A stretch of 64,000 bases of DNA from Candidatus Gastranaerophilales bacterium (GTDB lineage: Bacteria > Cyanobacteriota > Vampirovibrionia > Gastranaerophilales > Gastranaerophilaceae): positions 36,273 through 100,272 of the forward strand of contig CALUPH010000007.1 of the NCBI GenBank assembly GCA_944322615.1, given 5' to 3'. The notes beneath the pieces were generated by a model. That model saw only the letters and a list, made by a program, of their open reading frames with translations, was not told where the DNA came from and did no database searches. A program made the position numbers and the translations under genes. Below are positions 9,556-18,264 of this stretch, in pieces. How positions within the stretch are numbered: the first letter of the stretch is position 1; every line of letters begins with the position of its first letter.

Positions 9556-9635
9556 AGTTTGTACTCCTTTATATATATTGTTGTATTAACTATGTCGACA
9601 AATTTTGCAATTATCTTGAGGTTATAATTTCACAA

Positions 9636-9652
9636 TGTTACATTACGTAACA
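9636..9652. repeat. short perfect inverted repeat
   Basis: TGTTAC and GTAACA arms surround a 5-base ATTAC centre, between the BadF-type gene stop (9659) and the start of the next minus-strand gene (9555). There is no T-run, so it looks more like an operator-type palindrome than a terminator. Function unknown. Confidence 0.4.
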
Positions 9653-9658
9653 ATAAGT

Positions 9659-10654
9659 TTAGCCTATATCCCATCTGCCACAAGTACCGCCCCAACGAGC
9701 TATAATTTTATCTGTTTTATTATTTAACTCGGTAGATGTTACATCACCTTCAACAATTGTGATAACCTCACAACCGTTTGAACAGCCGTTACATTGGTTA
9801 GTATAAGAGTTAAAAGACATTTCACCGACACTAAAACCTTTAAATGTTGTTGGTTTTTCATTAAATTGATGATTTTCCATCGCAAGTAATGCTGCCCCAA
9901 TTGCCCCCATTGTTTGGTGATTATCAGGCACAACTACTTTAGTGTTTAGTGCTTCTTCAAACGCTTTTACCATGCCGGTATTTGTTGCGACACCACCTTG
10001 GAATGTAACAATCGGAAGAATTTCTTTACCTAAAGCCAGATTACTCAAATAGTTTCTAACCAAAGCCTGACATAACCCATATAATAAATCTTCAACAGGG
10101 TAACCCAATTGTTGTTTATGAATAAGATCAGATTCAGCAAAAACACCGCATCTTCCGGCTATTCTGGCAGGAGATTTGGATTGAAGAGCAAGAGAACCAA
10201 AATTTTGAATTGGAACATTCAATCTTGATGCTTGTTGATCAAGAAACGAACCCGTACCTGCTGCACAAACAGTATTCATAGCAAAGTCTGTAACAATTCC
10301 ATCTCTAAGAATTATAATTTTGCTATCCTGTCCACCGATTTCCAGAATAGTTTGAACCCCCGGAACATATGTGCTTGCAGCAACAGCATGAGCAGTAATT
10401 TCATTTTTTATAACATCAGCCCCGACTAAAGCTCCAGCTAAATTTCTTCCAGAACCGGTTGTTCCGACCCCTAATATATTATATTCTTGTTTTGCTTGTA
10501 ACATTAAATTTTTCAATGAAGTTTGAACTGCAATAACAGGTTTACCCGCAGTTCTTGTCATAAATCCATCTATAAATTTACCATTCTCATCTACTATCGC
10601 GGCCTTAGTTGTAACAGAACCGACATCTATACCCAAATATGAATTTAAAGACAT
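9659..10654 (-). CDS. BadF/BadG/BcrA/BcrD-type activator ATPase (acyl-CoA dehydratase activase-like)
   Basis: A 331-aa ASKHA-fold ATPase. Family members bind a [4Fe-4S] cluster between two subunits and use ATP to inject an electron into a 2-hydroxyacyl-CoA dehydratase or a similar enzyme. Phosphate loop LGIDVGSVTTKAAIV is at residues 7-21, the second loop EIGGQDSK near residue 109, and the cluster cysteines appear in NTVCAAGTGS and GRCGVFAESD; GGVATNTGMVKAFE follows near residue 235. An extra Cys-rich tail (QCNGCSNGC, then GGTCGRW) resembles the segment that in larger relatives leads into a dehydratase-like domain. Here it ends, and no dehydratase subunit is nearby, so the partner is unknown. 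Confidence 0.8.
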   Translation of the reverse strand: MSLNSYLGIDVGSVTTKAAIVDENGKFIDGFMTRTAGKPVIAVQTSLKNLMLQAKQEYNILGVGTTGSGRNLAGALVGADVIKNEITAHAVAASTYVPGVQTILEIGGQDSKIIILRDGIVTDFAMNTVCAAGTGSFLDQQASRLNVPIQNFGSLALQSKSPARIAGRCGVFAESDLIHKQQLGYPVEDLLYGLCQALVRNYLSNLALGKEILPIVTFQGGVATNTGMVKAFEEALNTKVVVPDNHQTMGAIGAALLAMENHQFNEKPTTFKGFSVGEMSFNSYTNQCNGCSNGCEVITIVEGDVTSTELNNKTDKIIARWGGTCGRWDIG

Positions 10655-10803
10655 TAAATAAATCCCTCTCTACATTTATATTATCAATTTTACTAAAAAC
10701 ATAATTAAATTTGTAAAATTATATAAATAAATATAGAAAAAATAACAATTTTAAAGTATTTTTAACTTTATTCAAGTGTTAATGGAAGGTTTTGTATGTT
10801 TAA

Positions 10804-12489
10804 ATGAACAATATTTTTTCTTATTATACTAAATATAGAGATCATATTGATGAATACAAACAATGGAATGAAGATGCAAATAAGATTCCTAAAAATCATC
10901 AAGCATCAAATTGTTCCATATCTCAAACTTCTTTAAAACAAAAAGCAAAAGCAATTGCAGAACCTTTAATTCTATTAGACAGTTACGAACACGAAAAAGC
11001 TGAAGACTCCGAAACCTTTTTCCAAACATTAAATATGGAATTAATGTCTGTAACCGGAGCTATTTGTTCTATTCCGTTAGCAATAACAAAATTAATTCCT
11101 TTTTTAAACAAACATTCAGATAAACATAACATAATAAAAAAAGCTGCTTCATTATTAGAAAAATACAAATCCACATCTGTTAATATTCTAGGAAAAAACA
11201 TCACTGCTGCAAAAATTGCAACGATTTTTTCTGTTATAGGTGGAGCTGCTTTCTATATAAACGGCATGAAAAACTCTATGAGTTCTCAGCTTGGATTAAT
11301 TAGGAAAGCCAGCTTTGATGCTACTCAAGATATTGTTAATGACCCTAAACTATATGCAGTTTTAACTCCGGAACAAGAAAGCAAAGTCAATTCTATTGTT
11401 GACTATGACATAAAGCATAAGAATGCTTTTGTTGATAAATTAAAAGATAAAGTCAATATAAATTCCTCTTTCCAATCAGTTGGAGAATATAAAAAAACAG
11501 AAGAAAATTATCTTCAACGCAAAAAAGAATTCTTTGAAGAACAAAAACAAACTATAGATAAAAAAACAAAAAATACAAAACCTTCTCAAGAAGCGCAAGA
11601 AGATAAAATATTGTTTGAAAACCTTTTAAAAAATGTTGAACACGACGTATTGGAACCATTAAGAAAAGTTGAAACTATTTCCAATATATCATACTCAGCA
11701 ATGTTTACCGGTGGATTTTTAGAATATCTTATTTCAGATAAATTGGTAGATGTATTAGGAATAAAAAATAAACTTTTAGGTGCAGGTATAAAAATCGGTG
11801 TTCCGCTTTTAACATATTTTATTCTAAATAAAAATATATCAGATATAGAAAACAAAGCTATTCTGGCAACAAAATATAAACATCTTAAAAATTTTATGGA
11901 TAATCCTGAACTATATCAACAGCCAAAAGATAACAAAAAGGAAAATCTTTTAAGCTTCATAAAAACAACATTAAAAGATATGAAAGATTATGATAGTTTT
12001 GCCCAAAATGAACTTCCTAAAATAAAAGCAAGAATGGATGCTAAACGCCAAATAGAATTAACACCTGAGCAAATGAAAAAAGCTAAAGCGCTTCAAGAAA
12101 ATACTTCTATGGTAATTAATAAACAAAGAGAACATCTATATGAACAATCAGTAGGGATAGAAACTCTATCCGAAACAATTTTAGGACCTATAGATATTGC
12201 AGCAACCGCCATAGGAGGAACAATAGGAAGCAAAATGGCTAAAAAGTGCGGAAATAAAAAACTATCTGGTCTATTTACCGGACTAGGTGCAATTATAACG
12301 TTTATTCCGGCTGCAATTATTGAAGCAAAACTTACTAAACAACAAAAATTATCAGAAAAAATTGCAGCAATGCTTGCAATAAAAGAAATACAAAACCCTT
12401 CTATTTTTGAAAATGAATCAAATAGTATTTCTCTTTCAAATTCACAAATTAACAAAAATATTCCTGATATATTTGCTAATTTCAAATAA
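10804..12489 (+). CDS. hypothetical membrane-associated protein
   Basis: A 561-aa protein of no recognised family. At least four hydrophobic stretches are visible: near residues 80-103 (TGAICSIPLAITKLI), 138-156 (IATIFSVIGGAAFYI), 320-340 (GAGIKIGVPLLTYFIL) and 460-508 (IAATAIGGTIGSKM, then LGAIITFIPAAIIEA). Between them are long Lys/Glu-rich helical stretches. There is no cleavable signal peptide. The best ribosome binding site, GGAAGG at 10784-10789, sits before an ATG at 10796 that gives only Met-Phe-Lys before a TGA overlapping this ATG (ATGA), so initiation here may be by restart. The TPR gene follows 54 bases downstream. Confidence 0.6.
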   Translation: MNNIFSYYTKYRDHIDEYKQWNEDANKIPKNHQASNCSISQTSLKQKAKAIAEPLILLDSYEHEKAEDSETFFQTLNMELMSVTGAICSIPLAITKLIPFLNKHSDKHNIIKKAASLLEKYKSTSVNILGKNITAAKIATIFSVIGGAAFYINGMKNSMSSQLGLIRKASFDATQDIVNDPKLYAVLTPEQESKVNSIVDYDIKHKNAFVDKLKDKVNINSSFQSVGEYKKTEENYLQRKKEFFEEQKQTIDKKTKNTKPSQEAQEDKILFENLLKNVEHDVLEPLRKVETISNISYSAMFTGGFLEYLISDKLVDVLGIKNKLLGAGIKIGVPLLTYFILNKNISDIENKAILATKYKHLKNFMDNPELYQQPKDNKKENLLSFIKTTLKDMKDYDSFAQNELPKIKARMDAKRQIELTPEQMKKAKALQENTSMVINKQREHLYEQSVGIETLSETILGPIDIAATAIGGTIGSKMAKKCGNKKLSGLFTGLGAIITFIPAAIIEAKLTKQQKLSEKIAAMLAIKEIQNPSIFENESNSISLSNSQINKNIPDIFANFK

Positions 12490-12543
12490 AAAATATAGAG
12501 ATTTATCTTGTTAAATATATGAAATCATGGGAATTGTAATTCT

Positions 12544-14088
12544 ATGTTTGATTATATTAACACTAAGTATGAGGATGCTGAATTAATAATAAATTACAAT
12601 AATCCAAATGAAGCAATTCTCAAAATAAAAAACAGCTTAAAAGAACAGGAATCAAAAGCTGAACTATACTGTTACCTTTCAAAAGCGTATCTTTATAAAG
12701 GGAAATATAAAGCTGCATTAAAATACGCCAAATTAGCAGAAAAAACAAATCCTGAATATTTATATGCAAAAGCAAGAAGTATTATTGCATTATCAAAACT
12801 CAACGCAAACAAAGAGGATATTTTTGAATTAGTAAATAGTTTATTTAAAAAGAATAAGCCGGATATTCTTACAACCTATGTATGTTTTATTGCTATCGCT
12901 AGAAATTATACAGATGATAAAATTGCTTCGATTCTGGCAAAGAAAACTTTTAATTTAATAAAAAATCCTGAAAATGCATTTGAATATAGAGCAAAAATTG
13001 AGTCTGCACTATTTCTAAAGAAATACCGAATCAGTAATAAATTAATTAAAGAAGCAGAGATTAATAACTATCTGGATTTATATTCTTATCAGGTGATTTC
13101 TTACTTATATTGTAATAATAAAAAATACAAAGAATGTATAATTTATGCAAATAAAGCAATTTTATGCAATAGTGAATCGGGCTATAGTTATTATATAAAG
13201 GGTATGGCTCTATATAAACAAAAAAAATATAAAGATGTAATTCCTCTCTTAAAATTAGCTGAAAAATATAAATATAAATCAAAATATTTAAATTTAATGC
13301 TTGCATATTCTTACCTAGAAGAAAACGATTATAAAAATTCTCTAAAGTATACTCAAAAAGTAAAAAAAGATGCAAATCCTTTCTATGAAAGAGGAACTAT
13401 GTTTTATAATCAGAAGAATTATGATAAGGCATTAAATGATCTTTTAATGGCAGAATCTGTCGGATATAAAGATGATTTTATATATACAAGATTATCATTT
13501 TTATATGCAAATAAAGGTGAATATGAAAAATCTTTAAATTATGCAAATAAAGCTATTATCAACAACTCAAAAGATGGTATTGCACACTATAGAAAAGGCA
13601 TTGCTTTATATAATATGAAAGATTATATAAATGCAAAAAAATCTTTTCTTCAAGCTGAAAAATTAAATTATATTCACTCAGGCAATATGTTTGAAAAATT
13701 ATCTTTCATTTTCACTATAGAAAATAATTATAAACAAGCAATTAATTATGCGAATAAAGCAATTATTTTAAATTCTCAAAATGCATATGCGTATTATAGA
13801 AAAGGTTATGCACTATTTTATTCTCAAAAATTTTCAAAAGCAAAAGAAAGCTTGGTAAAATCAGATAAATTAGGCTTCTTAAATTATAATTTATTCTCAA
13901 TGTTATCTTATCTTTTTTATATTGAAAATGATTTTAAGAAAGCACACTTTTATATTAATAAAGCTCTATTATTATGCAAAGATGATTCAACTATATATTA
14001 TTTAAAAGCAGGTATTTTAGCTAGTCTTGGTAAAGAAAAAGAAGCTGTAAATTATTATCAGAAAGCACTTACTTTAGAAGGAAACTAG
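12544..14088 (+). CDS. TPR repeat protein (full-length copy)
   Basis: A 514-aa protein made almost entirely of tetratricopeptide repeats, roughly a dozen, with the usual pattern of small and aromatic residues (AYYRKGYALFYSQKFSKAKE near residue 418 is one example). TPR solenoids bind other proteins; the partner is unknown. No signal peptide. It lies at the left edge of the tandem duplication. From base 13379 (about residue 279) onward it is identical to the truncated copy ending at 24808, while residues ~140-278 differ by about 8% at the DNA level. The ribosome binding site is weak (GGGAATT). It converges on the U32-like gene with no clear terminator between them. Confidence 0.75.
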   Translation: MFDYINTKYEDAELIINYNNPNEAILKIKNSLKEQESKAELYCYLSKAYLYKGKYKAALKYAKLAEKTNPEYLYAKARSIIALSKLNANKEDIFELVNSLFKKNKPDILTTYVCFIAIARNYTDDKIASILAKKTFNLIKNPENAFEYRAKIESALFLKKYRISNKLIKEAEINNYLDLYSYQVISYLYCNNKKYKECIIYANKAILCNSESGYSYYIKGMALYKQKKYKDVIPLLKLAEKYKYKSKYLNLMLAYSYLEENDYKNSLKYTQKVKKDANPFYERGTMFYNQKNYDKALNDLLMAESVGYKDDFIYTRLSFLYANKGEYEKSLNYANKAIINNSKDGIAHYRKGIALYNMKDYINAKKSFLQAEKLNYIHSGNMFEKLSFIFTIENNYKQAINYANKAIILNSQNAYAYYRKGYALFYSQKFSKAKESLVKSDKLGFLNYNLFSMLSYLFYIENDFKKAHFYINKALLLCKDDSTIYYLKAGILASLGKEKEAVNYYQKALTLEGN

Positions 14089-14196
14089 CTCTTTACTCTT
14101 TATAAATTTATAGAAATTAAGTTTGTGCATAAAATTTTTCTTGCAATATTTATTCTGTTAAAATATATTTATCATTAATCAATTTGTAAGATACAA

Positions 14197-14724
14197 TTAT
14201 TTATTAATATGCTTTATTATTTGTTGCGCTTTATTATAACAGTATTTACACTCCGAACCGCATTTATAATGACAATCTTTTCCGTTTTTTACAAAATATC
14301 TAATGTCAGGTAAATGTTTCTTTATATCTTTTACTAATAATTCTACAGGCAAATTTCTTGAATAACGATATCTGAAATAAAAAAATCTTATTGGAATATT
14401 ATCAATAGAATGAGGATTCTTAATACCATTAAAATAATTATAATAGTAGTTTAATAACATATTGTTAGTTGGGACAGTTCTTCCAACAAGCTTATAATGC
14501 CTATATCCCATATCACCATAATAATCAATTTCCCAAGGGAAAATAATTCTTGATAAACACAAATATTCTATATATTGTTGTAGAGAAGTTGTTAAATCAT
14601 AACATTTTTTAGATATAAAGAAATGCTCAAATTTTTCATTTTCATCAGGGAAAAGTTTTTTTGATGTAAATCTGCTCTTTGTGTTAAAGCATGCTCTTTT
14701 CGGAATGGACATCCCATAATACAA
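14197..14724 (-). CDS. U32-like protein, C-terminal part in the -1 frame (left copy)
   Basis: This frame continues the U32-like protein that begins at 15305. Its first ~22 codons overlap the end of the other frame and are not protein-like; meaningful sequence starts after the A7 tract at 14656-14662 with LFPDENEKFEHFF. It then shows the U32 elements CYDLTTSLQQYIEYL and YKLVGR near residue 77, and a terminal cysteine set CHYKCGSECKYC near residue 152, as expected for an iron-sulfur-binding U32-type protein. Translation by itself from the internal ATG at 14724 is unlikely because no ribosome binding site stands before it. It is either reached by -1 frameshifting or a decayed gene half. Confidence 0.6.
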   Translation of the reverse strand: MYYGMSIPKRACFNTKSRFTSKKLFPDENEKFEHFFISKKCYDLTTSLQQYIEYLCLSRIIFPWEIDYYGDMGYRHYKLVGRTVPTNNMLLNYYYNYFNGIKNPHSIDNIPIRFFYFRYRYSRNLPVELLVKDIKKHLPDIRYFVKNGKDCHYKCGSECKYCYNKAQQIIKHINK

Positions 14725-15305
14725 CCTTCATCAGCAATAAGTTCAATTTCTGTATCGGAAAATTCTTTTCTTAAATTTTTTAATAAATGAAAGTCTTTAT
14801 TTATTTCATAGCTTGGAATAAACTCCTTTATAAAAGGAAATAATTTCATCATGTTTTTAAACTGAGCAATTTGCGTATATTCGCAAGATGTGGACATATA
14901 TATTTGAAAATCAGGATGATATTTCTTAAGATAGCTTACTACTTGAAAATTAGTTACTCTTACCTTATTTGAACCAGTTGCTCTTAATTTATCCATTAAA
15001 ATATCTAAAGCTTTTTTCTGCTCTTCATGTACCTCCTGAATATTTGAAAATCCTGCTACAGAATTCAATAAATATATAAATTCAAATTTGTTCTTCTTTG
15101 CATATTTTATAAGTGGCATTACAAATTCAAAATTTGGTATTTCGTTTTCTGTTCTTATTTGCTCAAAAGATGACCTGTCAGATGCTTGTATTGGTAATGC
15201 AAAATAGAAAGAAGTAATCTTTGAATTAGAGAAATTATTATTAATAGCAATTATATCATCAATATATTTTAATTCTAAAGGCATAGGAACTGAAAATTCA
15301 TACAT
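14592..15305 (-). CDS. U32 peptidase-like protein, N-terminal part (left copy)
   Basis: This 237-aa frame carries the TIM-barrel half of a U32-family-like protein. The family includes collagenase-like proteases and the iron-sulfur proteins UbiU/UbiV and RlhA that act in hydroxylation chemistry. The hallmark IADEGCIMGCPFRKEH is near residues 193-208. After HQK the frame leaves homology and stops within 25 codons, while the -1 frame continues the family pattern, so a full product would be about 370 aa. The ATG is 2 bases after the stop of the upstream radical SAM gene (translational coupling). Function here is unknown; the setting suggests a peptide- or tRNA-modification role. Confidence 0.65.
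   Translation of the reverse strand: MYEFSVPMPLELKYIDDIIAINNNFSNSKITSFYFALPIQASDRSSFEQIRTENEIPNFEFVMPLIKYAKKNKFEFIYLLNSVAGFSNIQEVHEEQKKALDILMDKLRATGSNKVRVTNFQVVSYLKKYHPDFQIYMSTSCEYTQIAQFKNMMKLFPFIKEFIPSYEINKDFHLLKNLRKEFSDTEIELIADEGCIMGCPFRKEHALTQRADLHQKNFSLMKMKNLSISLYLKNVMI
14655..14661 (-). other. A_AAA_AAC slippery heptamer (left copy)
   Basis: In the U32-like gene the codons CAA-AAA-AAC (14663-14655) contain A_AAA_AAC in exactly the register of a -1 frameshift site. A one-base backward slip yields K-K-L-F-P-D and rejoins the family sequence. No convincing downstream stem-loop or upstream Shine-Dalgarno stimulator is visible. A homopolymer indel (mutation or sequencing error) would look the same. 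Confidence 0.5.
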
Positions 15306-15307
15306 GC

Positions 15308-16330
15308 TTATTTATCCGTTCTAAAAGTTTTACAATGCTCTTTCAACTTTATAATATCATTAATTTTAAATGCAAGACAACTGCCCAAACAAGTATGGTG
15401 TTTTAATTCTTTACAATCATTGCAGCCTGGTTCTGGCGGTAACAATGCTATATAACTATCTATTTCACTGTGAAAGAAATGTTTTAGCTGAATTGGATTA
15501 TCAAAATCCGATATCGGAACTCTTATATAATCGGAAAGACCTAAGCATCTGACTGCAGTTAAATCAGGTAAAATATCCAATACCGGAATACAATATGGGT
15601 TTTCTAATAAATTAAATTTAACATCAAAACTATTTAATAATTTTAATTCTTCATTGTTAAATAAACATTGTCTAAAGTTATTACAGTCAAAGAATGGATT
15701 TATATTATTTTCTTTACATTTTTTTGCAAATCCGATTATAAAATCTTTATTTTCTTTGAAATATTCACCTGGTTTTCTTTCAATTTTTCGTGAGGTATTT
15801 GGAATAACTAAGCTAATTCTTATATATTTTTGGTTATATTTCTTTAACAGATAAAAAATAAAATCATAATTCATATCTCTACTGTATAAATTAATACCTA
15901 ATGTAAAATTATCTCTAATTTTTTTATTAAGTAATTTTATATTTTCATCTAACTTCTCAAAGTTTTTTTCACCCATATCTTTGGGCGAATTACAATTTAC
16001 TAAAATTTTAAAATTACCTTTCTTTATTAAATCTACATAAGGATTTAATTCTACACCATTAGTATATATTCCTATATACAATTTTTTTGTATTAATTCTA
16101 TCTGCAACTAAAAACTTAAGAATCTTTTCAAAATCTGGATGTAATGTTGGTTCTCCTCCAATTAACGATATTTTCTCATTTTTTGATTTCCTAATAAATT
16201 TATATGCTTCTATAAAATTTTCATATGAGATATTTATATATTCATTAATATTTCTTTCTGTTTTTAATTCATTTGCAAAACAATAAGGACAATGTAAATT
16301 ACATTTATATGTTAAAAATATATTAGACAT
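15308..16330 (-). CDS. radical SAM protein with C-terminal Cys cluster (SPASM-like), left copy
   Basis: A 340-aa radical SAM enzyme. The [4Fe-4S] motif CNLHCPYC (CX3CX2C) is at residues 10-17 and the SAM-binding GGEPTLHP near residue 58. A C-terminal set of cysteines (PYCIPV, AVRCLG, PGCNDCKELKHHTCLGSC, residues ~246-325) is arranged like a SPASM/twitch auxiliary cluster domain, which is typical of enzymes that modify peptides or proteins. The ATG overlaps the end of the upstream cobalamin-type radical SAM gene by 8 bases, and the U32-like gene starts 2 bases after its stop, so these three form one transcription unit. The substrate is unknown. Confidence 0.85.
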   Translation of the reverse strand: MSNIFLTYKCNLHCPYCFANELKTERNINEYINISYENFIEAYKFIRKSKNEKISLIGGEPTLHPDFEKILKFLVADRINTKKLYIGIYTNGVELNPYVDLIKKGNFKILVNCNSPKDMGEKNFEKLDENIKLLNKKIRDNFTLGINLYSRDMNYDFIFYLLKKYNQKYIRISLVIPNTSRKIERKPGEYFKENKDFIIGFAKKCKENNINPFFDCNNFRQCLFNNEELKLLNSFDVKFNLLENPYCIPVLDILPDLTAVRCLGLSDYIRVPISDFDNPIQLKHFFHSEIDSYIALLPPEPGCNDCKELKHHTCLGSCLAFKINDIIKLKEHCKTFRTDK

Positions 16331-18146
16331 ATTTTTGTTTTCTCCGCTTAAATATAATATAATTCTTAGCTATAAAAAATAAAAACTTATTCTTACTTAT
16401 TATATCTATTAATTTACTCATAAATTTTAAATATATATTAGAATATTTATTAGCATATTGTAAATTATAAACAGCTATTATTTCAAAAAAAATATTTTTC
16501 TCGTGATATGCTCTTTTTATTCTTTCAATATATAAATTTATTGTATTCTGGTCTACAAGAAAACTATTTTTTAAATTATCTATATTTTTATAAAATTCAC
16601 TTCCATTCAAAAATAAAACTATAGGGGAAAACATTAATATATCAATATGTTTTTTATTTTTTATTAAAAAATTTATATCATTTTTTATTTGTTCTTTTGT
16701 TTCATTTGGATAGCCAAAAATAACAGAGACTAAATTAGATATATCTGCCCTATTCGCATTTTTTAATATTTCTGGAACTTTTTCAATGTTAATTCCTTTA
16801 TTTATATACTTTAAAACTTCTGGAGTAGTAGCATCTAAGCCCCAATTAATTCTAACACATCCGGATTTTCGCAATTTTTTTAGTAAATCCTTATTAAATT
16901 CTTTTTCAAATCTTGCATAAATCGAATATGTAATTCCAAGTTTTTTTTCTATAAGTATTTTAGCAAGCTCATCTAAAAATTTAGGATGAAGCGCATTATC
17001 CCACATGTAAAAATATTTTGTATCATATTTATCGGATAAGTATTCAATTTCTTCTACAAATTTTTCTACATTTTTTATTTGAAAACTTCTATCTCTTTTT
17101 GAATTGCAGAACTTGCATCTACCCCAATAGCAAGAATAAGAAGCTTGAACAGGTAGAACAAATTCCAATGAAAAATACTCTTTCCTTTCATATCCAGAAA
17201 AAGAAGGATATGGATAATCAGAAATTTTCATTCCATTATCTCTTGGAGAAATATATATAGAGGTATTTTGCTTTGAAATTATATTGGGTACATCTTTTAA
17301 CTCAATTTTCTTATTTAAAAAATTGATTATTGAAAGTGCTGCAGTATCTCCATTCCCATATGTAATACTATCAAAAAAAGAACCAAATAATGAATCTAAG
17401 TTTTCAATTTTATCATATACGTTTGCAAAATACGAACCACCAATATTTATGTGTATATTGGGCTTTAAACTTTTCATAAAATAGCCTATTGACAAACCAG
17501 TAAAAATTTGACTATCTGTATTAATTGTTATTCCAATGCAATCAGGTTCTTCTATTAAAATGTCATTTATTTGTTCTTTTATAAATTCTAAAAAGACATT
17601 AGAATAAGAAGAAATATAATATTTAATAAGCACAGAATTAAGTTTGAAATTATTAATTATTCCAGTTTGTGTATATTCTTCCATTTGTGGCAGTAATAAG
17701 TATAAAAGCTTTTTCTCAAAAGATAATAATAAATCAGCTGATTCATATAAAATTTTAAGTGCATATTTTGTTAACAATGGATTATAAAACATTTTTTCAT
17801 CTTTTAAAATCTGTTTTGCAAAACAAATTTCATTTTTATAAAAATCTATTACTTTATTAATTTGTTCAATTGAATATAATGGTTTTTTTATTTCCTCTAT
17901 CATTTTTAGTGGGAATTTATTTAAAAAATCTGAATTATAGATATAAACATACTTATCTTTAAATTGATCAAGAAAATTCTCATTAAATCTGTATGAATAA
18001 AACTTGGCATTTAAATCATACATTTTAGATGTCACATTGTTAGATTCTAAAAGACCTATTAGTTGCGGTATACTTGATAATGGTGCTGAATTCATCATTA
18101 ATGGTGGATATACAAAGAAATACTTTAATTTTCTATCAGCAAGCAT
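16323..18146 (-). CDS. cobalamin-binding-type radical SAM protein A (left copy)
   Basis: A 607-aa protein. The N-terminal ~330 residues resemble a B12-binding-type domain (FFVYPPLMMNSAPLSSIPQL at residues 10-29; EPDCIGITINTDSQIF and NIHINIGGSYFANVY near 208-242). A radical SAM barrel follows, with cysteines in SCYWGRCKFCNSK near residue 337. Their spacing is CX4CX2C, one residue longer than the canonical CX3CX2C. Later motifs are YMWDNALHP, YARFEKEF, INWGLDATTPEVLKYINKG and VIFGYPNETKEQI. It is a clear paralogue of the divergent protein at 18265. AAGGA before the ATG fixes the start. Such enzymes often methylate unactivated carbons or modify RiPPs; the reaction here is unknown. Confidence 0.8.
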   Translation of the reverse strand: MLADRKLKYFFVYPPLMMNSAPLSSIPQLIGLLESNNVTSKMYDLNAKFYSYRFNENFLDQFKDKYVYIYNSDFLNKFPLKMIEEIKKPLYSIEQINKVIDFYKNEICFAKQILKDEKMFYNPLLTKYALKILYESADLLLSFEKKLLYLLLPQMEEYTQTGIINNFKLNSVLIKYYISSYSNVFLEFIKEQINDILIEEPDCIGITINTDSQIFTGLSIGYFMKSLKPNIHINIGGSYFANVYDKIENLDSLFGSFFDSITYGNGDTAALSIINFLNKKIELKDVPNIISKQNTSIYISPRDNGMKISDYPYPSFSGYERKEYFSLEFVLPVQASYSCYWGRCKFCNSKRDRSFQIKNVEKFVEEIEYLSDKYDTKYFYMWDNALHPKFLDELAKILIEKKLGITYSIYARFEKEFNKDLLKKLRKSGCVRINWGLDATTPEVLKYINKGINIEKVPEILKNANRADISNLVSVIFGYPNETKEQIKNDINFLIKNKKHIDILMFSPIVLFLNGSEFYKNIDNLKNSFLVDQNTINLYIERIKRAYHEKNIFFEIIAVYNLQYANKYSNIYLKFMSKLIDIISKNKFLFFIAKNYIIFKRRKQKYV

Positions 18147-18264
18147 ATATTAATCCTTAACCAGAATATATTATACAATAAATATATCATTACAAATTAC
18201 TAGCAACATATATACTTTTTAATTTTTTTCATTTACTATGATATACAAAATTGAAAGGATTGTA

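Noticed and set aside
12964..13378. Diversity-generating retroelement as cause of the TPR differences
   Set aside because: The substitutions are of all types with no bias to adenine positions, many are third-base or conservative, and no reverse transcriptase or template repeat is visible.
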